Source of the DNA: Peptoniphilus_E sp964345555
Lineage (GTDB): Bacteria > Bacillota > Clostridia > Tissierellales > Peptoniphilaceae
Direction of reading: 5' to 3'
NCBI GenBank assembly: GCA_964345555.1
Contig: CAYFRD010000049.1
Coordinates: forward strand, 1 to 5,353
DNA: 5,353 nucleotides
The notes under the pieces are model-generated. The model was not told where the DNA came from, ran no database searches, and was given only the letters and a program-made list of their open reading frames with translations. The translations under genes and the position numbers were made by a program. Shown here in pieces: positions 1 to 5,314 of this stretch. Numbering within the stretch: the first letter of the stretch is position 1; each line of letters begins with the position of its first letter.

Positions 1-30
1 ATACCAAGGCTATGAGTCATTATTTTATTG

Positions 31-47
31 TTGCACTTAGAGTGTAA
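31..47. promoter_or_regulatory. 17-bp near-palindrome upstream of the carrier operon, candidate operator
   Basis: TTGCACT and AGTGTAA flank the trinucleotide TAG, giving two 7-base arms that match at 6 of 7 positions as inverted repeats. The element ends 39 bases before the start codon of the carrier gene. That is a normal place for a repressor or activator site, and it overlaps a weak -35-like TTGCAC. I do not recognise the regulator. A chance palindrome in AT-rich DNA is possible. Confidence 0.3.
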
Positions 48-70
48 ATTCAAGTATCAAAATTATAATG

Positions 71-76
71 GGAGGA
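71..76 (+). promoter_or_regulatory. ribosome binding site of the carrier gene
   Basis: GGAGGA lies 10 bases before the ATG at 87. It is a near-perfect Shine-Dalgarno match and fixes this start against the other nearby ATG at 68, whose frame is short and unrelated. Confidence 0.8.
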
Positions 77-86
77 AATATAAATC

Positions 87-1514
87 ATGGAAAAGCAAGA
101 AGGAATAAAGAAAAAGAAAGACAAAGAACATATAAGAATGCCTCATATCTTTGTAATACTGTTTATGATTGTCTTGGGAGTTGCATTGCTGACTTACATA
201 ATACCGGCAGGACAATATGCTCGCATAGAGGACCCGAACACCGGAAGAGAAATACTGGATGTAACATCTTTTAGTTATGTAGAAAAAAATCCGACGACGC
301 CGATGGACTTGTTCCGTTCAATACCGGAGGGACTTATTCAAACCTCTGAAATAGTGTTTTTAATACTGATAATAGGCGGTGCTATGGAGGTAATAACAAA
401 GTCGGGAGCACTTGTAAACGGAATAGGAGCTCTGGCGAAGAAATTGGGTTCAAGAGAACACTTCATGATTCCCATGTTTTTATTCGTATTTGCATGGGCA
501 GGAGCAATACTTGGTACATCAGATGAAGTTTGTGTATTTGTGCCAATGGGTATATTGATGGCAAAAGCATTGGGATATGATGTAATAACGGGCACGGCGA
601 TGGTATCGCTGGGAGCAGCCTTCGGGATCACATCGGGGATATTCATTCCTTTCACAGTGGGAGTTGCACAACAAATCGCAGGACTTCCGCTTTATTCAGG
701 AGCGTGGTTCAGACTTATAGCCATGGTGACATTTTATACCACCACATTGATATATTTGACAAGATATGCAAAAAAAGTAAAGGCGGATCCTACAAAAAGC
801 TATATGTACGGAGTTGAAACGGACAAGGATTATGAAAAAATAGATTTTGAAAATATCCATCCCCTAACAAAGGAGCAAAAGATTGTATTGACCATACTTT
901 TTGCAGGGATAGCTTTAATAATATTTGGAATAATAAAATATAGATGGTACATAAATGAAATGTCGGCAGTTTACTTGGCAATAGCGATTTTTTCAGGACT
1001 TGTAGCAAAAATGACTCCCAGTGAAATAGCTATTACATTCACAGAAGGAGCAAAGGAACTTATATTCGGAGCACTGGTAGTCGGCTTGGCAAAATCCATA
1101 TCGGTAATAATGGTAAATGCAAATATAATCGATACGATAGTTTACGGTCTATCCAGTGTAATAAGTCTGTTCCCGAGGTTCTTATCCTCTCTTGGAATAT
1201 ATTTTATAAACTTAATACTGAACTTTTTCATAACATCAGGTAGCGGACTTGCAGCTACATCCATGCCTATAATGGTTCCTCTTGCCGATGTACTTGGACT
1301 TACAAGACAGACTGCAGTGCTTGCCTTCCAATTCGGCGACGGCTTTACCAATTCCATAATACCAACATCATCGGAACTGATGGCATATCTAGCTGTAGCG
1401 GGAATTCCCTACACAAAGTGGGTTAAATTTATCAAGCCGCTTATGATAGTATGGATATTGTCAGGAGTAGTATTGTTGCTAATAGCAGATGCAATAAAAA
1501 TCGGACCATTTTAA
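87..1514 (+). CDS. YfcC family membrane carrier (DcuC/AbgT-like superfamily)
   Basis: This is a 475-residue integral membrane protein of the YfcC family, which belongs with the DcuC-type C4-dicarboxylate carriers (Pfam DcuC). Family members are annotated as putative amino-acid or dicarboxylate transporters or antiporters, and few have been tested. A lysine-rich cytoplasmic start (residues 1-17) leads into the first membrane helix (about 20-40), which ends in the family signature TYIIPAGQY. Further helices lie at about 88-103, 127-160, 166-192, 207-225, 264-283 and 292-308, with the rest in the C-terminal half. A charged cytosolic loop spans about 226-262. Conserved family patches are GTSDEVCVF (143-151), LVVGLAKSI (330-338) and FQFGDGFTN (414-422) followed by IPTS. 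The length is normal for the family and the frame is intact. The start is set by a strong ribosome binding site at 71-76. An opine-dehydrogenase-like gene follows after 14 bases, so the substrate may be an amino acid or opine-like compound; that is inference. The family call is firm and the substrate unknown. Confidence 0.9.
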   Translation: MEKQEGIKKKKDKEHIRMPHIFVILFMIVLGVALLTYIIPAGQYARIEDPNTGREILDVTSFSYVEKNPTTPMDLFRSIPEGLIQTSEIVFLILIIGGAMEVITKSGALVNGIGALAKKLGSREHFMIPMFLFVFAWAGAILGTSDEVCVFVPMGILMAKALGYDVITGTAMVSLGAAFGITSGIFIPFTVGVAQQIAGLPLYSGAWFRLIAMVTFYTTTLIYLTRYAKKVKADPTKSYMYGVETDKDYEKIDFENIHPLTKEQKIVLTILFAGIALIIFGIIKYRWYINEMSAVYLAIAIFSGLVAKMTPSEIAITFTEGAKELIFGALVVGLAKSISVIMVNANIIDTIVYGLSSVISLFPRFLSSLGIYFINLILNFFITSGSGLAATSMPIMVPLADVLGLTRQTAVLAFQFGDGFTNSIIPTSSELMAYLAVAGIPYTKWVKFIKPLMIVWILSGVVLLLIADAIKIGPF

Positions 1515-1515
1515 A

Positions 1516-1521
1516 AAGGAG
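1516..1521 (+). promoter_or_regulatory. ribosome binding site that fixes the dehydrogenase start
   Basis: AAGGAG sits 7 bases before the ATG at 1529, directly after the stop codon of the carrier gene. It supports 1529 over the upstream in-frame ATG at 1451, which would add 26 residues overlapping the carrier frame and place extra sequence before the Rossmann strand. Confidence 0.85.
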
Positions 1522-1528
1522 AAATACT

Positions 1529-2557
1529 ATGAAATTTGCAATTATAGGCACAGGAAATACGGGCGTAGCAATGGCTGGACATTTAACTACATTAAATCAG
1601 CAGTTCCGCCTTTATGACAGAAATAAAGAAAAGGTTGAAAAGATAAAAAAAGAAGGAATTATACTAAGAGGTGTATTGGAAGTGAAAACTTCCGTGGAAA
1701 TAACCAATGATATTGAAGCTGCCATTGAGGGCGTTGATTATATCATGATCATGACCACCGCAAACGGTCACAGGGAAATAGGAGAACAATTAGCAAAGTA
1801 CGTCACAGATAATCAAGTAATACTCATTTTTAACGGTAACTGGGGTGCAGTGGAAATAAAGGAAGAGCTCAAAAAAGCAGGCAAGGACAAGACGGTCGTT
1901 GCAGAAACGGGAGCGCAGATATACATCAGCGACTATATTGAGCAAGGTCAGGCTGAGTTGATGACCATAAAAAATGCCATAGACATAGCTTCCATACCCT
2001 CCAACGCAGTAGGCAGGATAAAAGAGGAATTAAAAGAAATATACCCTCAGTTTAACACAGTGTCAAATGTCCTTGAAACATCGATAAACAATTCCAACCC
2101 CACATACCACTTGCCCATCGTCTTGTTCAATGCGGCGAGAATAGATGCTAAACAACCTTTTAAATTTTATGGTGAAGGGGCATCGGAAAAAGTCGTCAGA
2201 TATACAGAGAAGATAGATGAAGAAAGGCTAAAAATATGTGAAAACTTAGGTATAAAGGGAGTAAGAGCATTGGACATTATAAACAGTTTTTGGGATATTA
2301 AGTACGATAATATCTATGATACCATGCATTTAAATCCCGTCTACAACAAAGGATATGCTCCATTGACCTTTGAGCACAGATATCTTTCCGAGGATTTGCC
2401 CTATGGAATCGGATCCTTGGTAAAATTGGCACACAAATACGATGTTGAAGTACCACACTTGGAAAATTTAGTCACGTCTTTATCATTGTTTTTAGATAAA
2501 AATTTTTTGGAAATAGGACCTGATTTTAAAAATTTCAATGTGGAAGATTATTTATAA
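1529..2557 (+). CDS. NAD(P)-dependent opine dehydrogenase family protein
   Basis: This 342-residue cytosolic enzyme belongs to the NAD/NADP octopine/nopaline dehydrogenase family. Such enzymes reversibly condense an amino acid with a 2-oxo acid by reductive amination to give an opine. The N-terminal Rossmann domain opens with FAIIGTGNTG, the dinucleotide-binding GxGNxG pattern at residues 7-12. It is followed by an acidic residue at the end of the second strand (D30), usual for NAD(H), though the adjacent R31 leaves NADP(H) possible. The C-terminal, mostly helical catalytic domain starts at about 180 with SNPTYHLP. The histidine (H194) in this NPxxH motif matches the catalytic histidine of characterised opine dehydrogenases. 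Length is slightly under the roughly 360 usual for the family. The gene shares an operon with the upstream carrier (14-base gap) and ends at a terminator. It could instead be a related ketopantoate-reductase-like enzyme, but the NPxxH motif favours the opine family. Substrates cannot be predicted. Confidence 0.85.
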   Translation: MKFAIIGTGNTGVAMAGHLTTLNQQFRLYDRNKEKVEKIKKEGIILRGVLEVKTSVEITNDIEAAIEGVDYIMIMTTANGHREIGEQLAKYVTDNQVILIFNGNWGAVEIKEELKKAGKDKTVVAETGAQIYISDYIEQGQAELMTIKNAIDIASIPSNAVGRIKEELKEIYPQFNTVSNVLETSINNSNPTYHLPIVLFNAARIDAKQPFKFYGEGASEKVVRYTEKIDEERLKICENLGIKGVRALDIINSFWDIKYDNIYDTMHLNPVYNKGYAPLTFEHRYLSEDLPYGIGSLVKLAHKYDVEVPHLENLVTSLSLFLDKNFLEIGPDFKNFNVEDYL

Positions 2558-2570
2558 AATTATAATATTA

Positions 2571-2604
2571 AAAAACTCTCTAATATCATTTTAGAGAGTT
2601 TTTT
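2571..2604 (+). terminator. intrinsic terminator of the carrier/dehydrogenase operon
   Basis: A perfect 13-bp stem (2571-2583 with 2591-2603; core ACTCTCTAA/TTAGAGAGT) closes a 7-base loop and runs into six T residues (2599-2604). It begins 13 bases after the dehydrogenase stop codon. The A-tract on its left side would also give some termination on the minus strand, but the next minus-strand gene ends more than 400 bases away. Confidence 0.92.
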
Positions 2605-2986
2605 GTTATGTGAAAGATACACCGGTTAAATTGGAGGGACGTATAGTTTTATCAGTAAAATCTCAATAAAAGAATCTCGCTTGATAATAAGTGTCTGTCA
2701 AGTGTAAAAATATAACTAAGATATGAATATGATATAGTTAAATCATATATTTTCATATAAGCGCAGGCGACCACCAGTTATATTTGGCCGGATTATAATT
2801 TGTGACGTGCGATATAGTACTCTACGTTTTCATATTTCATTTATTGGTGCAGAGCGGATATCCACATCAACCTGATACATATCCAATATTGAAATTATTT
2901 CAAAGGACAGCAAGTAAATTTTTCAAGCGGCAGACTAACCCGCCTTAGGTATGAGTTGTAATATATATCTTTTGGATACATGAGAA
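2605..2986. other. gene-free stretch, possible decayed mobile or coding DNA
   Basis: No frame here is intact on either strand. Base composition is patchy: AT-rich runs (2700-2760) adjoin GC-richer islands such as GCGCAGGCGACCACC (2761-2775). The motif GTCTGTCAAGTGTAAAAA (2693-2710) resembles the kind of sequence seen at insertion-sequence ends, but I find no inverted partner in the window. On the minus strand a short frame between about 2910 and 2845 reads plausibly protein-like (FEIISILDMYQ) and then stops. I recognise no family. The stretch could be ordinary spacer, a transposon scar or a degraded gene. Confidence 0.35.
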
Positions 2987-3011
2987 ACACCACCGGAGTA
3001 ACCGATGGTGT
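2987..3011 (-). terminator. likely terminator of the PTS IIC-like gene
   Basis: A 10-bp stem (2987-2996 with 3002-3011) closes a 5-base loop, 23 bases past the minus-strand stop codon. Read on the minus strand, every position pairs, with one U-G wobble. Read on the plus strand, the same position is a C-A mismatch. The minus-strand transcript continues as TTCTC, a weak U-tract. Position and strand-specific pairing both fit a terminator for the minus-strand gene. Confidence 0.6.
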
Positions 3012-3034
3012 GATGACTGTTGCAACTGATTTTA

Positions 3035-4060
3035 TTATGACAATTTCATATCTCCGTCCTTGATAAATCCTTTTTTTCTCATTATTTCATAAATTATAAA
3101 AGATATAAGTGCAGGAAGAAAAATTTGAAGGAGCAGTATCAGCATAAATATTTTTGAATTTGACATATAGGAACTCATTGCGTTGAATGTTCCCACTTGT
3201 CCTACAAGACCGCTTGTGCCCATCCCTGATCCAAGAGGGGTATTTTCCATTTTAAACACAATGGTGGATACAGGACCTAATATGGCAGAAGCAAGAGTCG
3301 GGGGAATCCAAATCCTGCTGTTTTTAATGATGTTTGGCATTTGCAGCATGCTGGTTCCCAAACCTTGAGCAACTAAACCCTCAACTCCGTTATCTCTGTA
3401 GGATATGACCGCAAATCCCACCATTTGGCAGCAGCATCCAACAGTAGCCGCACCGCCTGCAAGTCCGCTCAATGACAACATCATGCAAAGTGCAGCAGAT
3501 GAAATGGGGAGAGTAAGAGCAATTCCTACTATGACAGATACTAAAATTCCCATGATAAAGGGTTGTTGTTCCGTTGAAAACATTATTAGATTGCCTATTG
3601 ATACCATTACGGATTGTATGTAAGGTCCAACAAAGGTTGCAATTACAAGTCCAACCAACACTGTCACCGTAGGTGTAATTACTATGTCTATCTTAGTTTC
3701 CTTGGAAACTATTTTTCCGAATTCCACAGCAAAAATAGTAGCAATGAAAACACCTATGGGGCCACCCAATTCGTTTCCCGCGATTCCTACAAGAGTACTT
3801 GAAAACAAAACCAGATCCGGAGCCTTCAAGGCGTAGGCTATGGAAACCGCAATAGCCGCTCCTGTAGCCTTTTGAGCTATGGGCCAGACAGTTTCGCTTA
3901 GAAAAACGATGTTAAGCTCGGTACCTACGGTATTTAATATGGTTCCGACCAGCAGTGATGCGAAAAGACCGTAAGCCATTGCTCCCATGGCATTGATAAA
4001 GTACGTCTTCCAAGACAGATTAATGTTTTTTTTCTTTAAAAATTCTTTTATAGTTACCAC
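3035..4060 (-). CDS. PTS_EIIC_2 / PfoR-like membrane protein
   Basis: This 341-residue polytopic membrane protein belongs to the PTS_EIIC_2 family (Pfam), annotated as PTS sugar transporter subunit IIC. The family includes Clostridium perfringens PfoR, known for its effect on perfringolysin O expression. Hydrophobic segments fill most of the chain from about residue 24 to 325, with a short basic N-terminus and a charged C-terminal tail. Family-type patches are GNELGGP (95-101), TLPISSAAL (183-191), the RDNGVEGLVAQGLGTSMLQM stretch (222-241) and TPLGSGMGTSGLVGQ (274-288). Length is normal. No EIIA, EIIB or HPr domain or gene is visible, so phosphotransfer-driven sugar uptake cannot be assumed; some members of this family appear to act alone. 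Three consecutive cysteines (209-211) stand out. The frame opens with GTG at 4060, but that codon overlaps the Shine-Dalgarno sequence. The real start may be the ATA at 4049-4051 (codon 4), giving 338 residues. The gene runs divergently from pstS. Confidence 0.87.
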   Translation of the reverse strand: MVTIKEFLKKKNINLSWKTYFINAMGAMAYGLFASLLVGTILNTVGTELNIVFLSETVWPIAQKATGAAIAVSIAYALKAPDLVLFSSTLVGIAGNELGGPIGVFIATIFAVEFGKIVSKETKIDIVITPTVTVLVGLVIATFVGPYIQSVMVSIGNLIMFSTEQQPFIMGILVSVIVGIALTLPISSAALCMMLSLSGLAGGAATVGCCCQMVGFAVISYRDNGVEGLVAQGLGTSMLQMPNIIKNSRIWIPPTLASAILGPVSTIVFKMENTPLGSGMGTSGLVGQVGTFNAMSSYMSNSKIFMLILLLQIFLPALISFIIYEIMRKKGFIKDGDMKLS

Positions 4061-4066
4061 CTCTTT
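4057..4066 (-). promoter_or_regulatory. ribosome binding site of the IIC-like gene, in conflict with the GTG start
   Basis: On the minus strand AAAGAGGTGG runs from 4066 to 4057 and therefore covers the only in-frame GTG (4060-4058). A stop codon lies six codons upstream (4078-4076), so no earlier start exists. Spacing of 7 bases from GAGGT places initiation at the ATA codon 4051-4049. Confidence 0.6.
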
Positions 4067-4074
4067 AAGGAAGT

Positions 4075-4102
4075 ATTATAACACATTGCAAGCTTATGTC
4101 AC
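4075..4102 (-). promoter_or_regulatory. sigma-A-type promoter of the IIC-like gene
   Basis: On the minus strand GTGACA (4102-4097, 5 of 6 to the -35 consensus) is followed after 16 bases by a perfect TATAAT (4080-4075). A TG dinucleotide one base before it makes an extended -10. Transcription should begin near 4068, leaving a leader of only about 17 bases to the ATA codon and about 8 to the GTG. Confidence 0.7.
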
Positions 4103-4125
4103 AGTATTCACCAAACTTTCATTTA

Positions 4126-4175
4126 TTGTAAATTTTTTTACATTAATTTTACAATGGGGTAGAACGAACTTTACA
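4126..4175 (+). promoter_or_regulatory. probable PhoP box array upstream of pstS
   Basis: TTTACA occurs three times, at 4137-4142, 4148-4153 and 4170-4175, giving start-to-start steps of 11 and 22 bases. The skipped slot at 4159 holds a degenerate GTAGAA, and TTGTAA sits in the slot at 4126. PhoP/PhoB response regulators bind head-to-tail hexamers or heptamers on an 11-bp period, and the Bacillus consensus is TT(A/T/C)ACA-like. The array ends 9 bases before the pstS -10 box and replaces a recognisable -35, as in activator-dependent Pho promoters. Phosphate-starvation control of the operon is inferred from this. Confidence 0.65.
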
Positions 4176-4184
4176 ATCTACAAC

Positions 4185-4190
4185 TATAAT
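4185..4190 (+). promoter_or_regulatory. pstS promoter -10 box
   Basis: A perfect TATAAT lies 39 bases before the pstS start codon. No good -35 hexamer is present at 16-18 bases (GAACGA at 4162-4167), which fits a promoter that depends on the activator array just upstream. Confidence 0.6.
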
Positions 4191-4211
4191 CAAGATGATT
4201 AAAAAAGATTG

Positions 4212-4217
4212 AAAGGA
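4212..4217 (+). promoter_or_regulatory. ribosome binding site of pstS
   Basis: AAAGGA lies 12 bases before the ATG at 4230, slightly long spacing. The start is confirmed by the lipoprotein signal peptide that follows directly. Confidence 0.6.
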
Positions 4218-4229
4218 TGAATTATTATC

Positions 4230-5210
4230 ATGAAGTTTATTAATTTGAGAAAGAAATTGACGTTGGGATTATTAGTAGGTTCTCTAGTATTTGCTCTTAC
4301 AGCATGTGGCGGAGGAGAAAACAAAGCTGAAGAACCGGCAAACAATACTGCAACAGAAGAAGCGGCAAACAACACAGCAGAAGAAGCTAAGAACAATGAA
4401 GCGGAAGAAACTGAAACTGCAGAAGCAACTGAAGGTGCTATAACAGTAATTTCAAGAGAACAAGGTTCAGGAACAAGAGGAGCTTTTACTGAAATAACAG
4501 GTATTTTGGCTAAGAACGAAGCAGGAGAAGAAGTTGACAACACTTCAACAGAAGCAGTAGTTCAAAACTCTACTAATGCAGTAATGACTACAGTTGCTAA
4601 CGATCCTCAAGCAATAGGATATATCTCTCTAGGTTCACTTGACGAAACTGTAAAAGCAGTTAAGGTAGAAGGTGCAGAAGCTTCAGAAGAAACTGTAAAA
4701 TCAGGCGACTACAAAATAGCAAGACCTTTCAACGTAGTATATAAACCCGGTCTAGGTGCAGAAGCTCAAGATTTTATAGATTTCATAATGTCAGATGAAG
4801 GACAAGAAATCGCAACAGCAGAAGGATATGTAGGACAACCTCAAGGAAAGAAATATGAAGGTTCAGGAAATGCGGCTCATATCACAATTGCAGGCTCAAC
4901 ATCTGTTACTCCTCTTATGGAAAAATTAGTTGAAGCTTATAAAAAATACAACCCTGATTTCCAAGCAGATATACAAGCAAACGGTTCATCAGCAGGTATC
5001 AAAGCGGCTATTGACGGATCAGCTCTATTGGGAATGGCTTCAAGAGAAGTTAAGGACGAAGAGATGGCACAAGGAATTGAAAATCTTGTAATAGCAATGG
5101 ACGGTATAGCAGTAGTAGTTAACCCTGAATCAACAATAGAAGATTTAACTCTTGAACAAATTAAGAATATCTTCGAAGGAAAAGTAGCTGATTGGGCAGA
5201 AGTGAAATAA
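4230..5210 (+). CDS. pstS: PstS phosphate-binding lipoprotein with circularly permuted order
   Basis: This is the extracellular, membrane-anchored phosphate receptor of the PstSCAB ABC transporter, 326 residues long. A basic start and hydrophobic core (residues 1-22) end in the lipobox LTAC, with the lipidated cysteine at 26. An Ala/Glu/Asn/Thr-rich linker (27-68) follows. The mature domain then begins with ITVISREQGSGTRGAF (71-86), a motif that lies in the middle of ordinary PstS. It runs through AIGYISLGSL and the FIMSDEGQ helix that normally closes the protein. After a short joint (about 201-217) comes ITIAGSTSVTP (218-228), which normally opens mature PstS. Then come GSSAG (252-256), MASRE and DGIAVVVNP, and the chain ends at ADWAEVK. 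All three phosphate-contacting loop motifs (STSVTP, SSAG, SGTR) are present, so the protein looks functional. From memory, similarly ordered PstS proteins occur in other Clostridia. PhoP-like repeats lie upstream, and a PstC-like frame starts on the stop codon. Confidence 0.9.
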   Translation: MKFINLRKKLTLGLLVGSLVFALTACGGGENKAEEPANNTATEEAANNTAEEAKNNEAEETETAEATEGAITVISREQGSGTRGAFTEITGILAKNEAGEEVDNTSTEAVVQNSTNAVMTTVANDPQAIGYISLGSLDETVKAVKVEGAEASEETVKSGDYKIARPFNVVYKPGLGAEAQDFIDFIMSDEGQEIATAEGYVGQPQGKKYEGSGNAAHITIAGSTSVTPLMEKLVEAYKKYNPDFQADIQANGSSAGIKAAIDGSALLGMASREVKDEEMAQGIENLVIAMDGIAVVVNPESTIEDLTLEQIKNIFEGKVADWAEVK

Positions 5211-5314
5211 TGGAAAATAATAACTATCGTAAGGATAGGGTAGAAGCAGCAGAGTTTAGAGAGAAGATTGTAAAATACTTCTTTCTGCTCTGCGCTCTGG
5301 AGACTGTGAAATAA
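5210..5314 (+). pseudogene. truncated PstC-like N-terminus (phosphate permease)
   Basis: A 34-codon frame starts with an ATG that shares its A with the pstS stop (TAATG), the usual arrangement for translational coupling. A charged opening of about 18 residues leads to KIVKYFFLLCAL (19-30). This resembles the cytoplasmic start and first membrane helix of PstC, the expected next gene. The frame then ends as ETVK and a stop. The sequence that follows up to the window edge (5315-5353) encodes nothing hydrophobic in any plus frame, so a simple one-base shift does not restore the helix. It may be a broken or rearranged pstC, an insertion boundary, an assembly edge, or an unrelated small coupled peptide. 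No separate Shine-Dalgarno sequence is obvious. Confidence 0.45.
5249..5293 (+). other. strong RNA hairpin just downstream of pstS
   Basis: GCAGAG and AGAGAGAAG on the left (5249-5266) pair with CTTCTTTCT and CTCTGC on the right (5278-5293). That gives 9 bp (one G-U) plus 6 bp around a small 3/1 internal loop, with an 11-base apical loop. No U-tract follows, so it is not a typical intrinsic terminator. A stem after pstS could stabilise the pstS message relative to the permease genes, but here it lies inside the PstC-like frame. Its role is unknown. Confidence 0.4.

Noticed and set aside
64..69. TATAAT just before the carrier gene as a -10 box
   Set aside because: Transcription would start at about 76, after the ribosome binding site at 71-76, and no -35 is present at the right distance.
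338..655. Minus-strand 105-codon frame within the carrier gene
   Set aside because: It is antisense to a clearly coding membrane protein, and its composition mirrors that frame.
1451..1528. Upstream in-frame ATG extending the dehydrogenase by 26 residues
   Set aside because: It overlaps the carrier frame, lacks a good ribosome binding site, and places extra residues before the N-terminal Rossmann strand. The ATG at 1529 has AAGGAG at ideal spacing.
2692..2710. A complete insertion sequence bounded by the GTCAAGTGTAAAAA motif
   Set aside because: No inverted partner, target duplication or transposase frame could be found in the window. Kept only as a possible scar.
2794..2799. TATAAT in the gene-free stretch as a plus-strand promoter
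   Set aside because: There is no -35-like hexamer upstream and no plus-strand gene follows.
4199..4543. Minus-strand 114-codon frame over the pstS start
   Set aside because: It is an antisense shadow of the repetitive Ala/Glu-rich part of pstS, low in complexity and without family resemblance.
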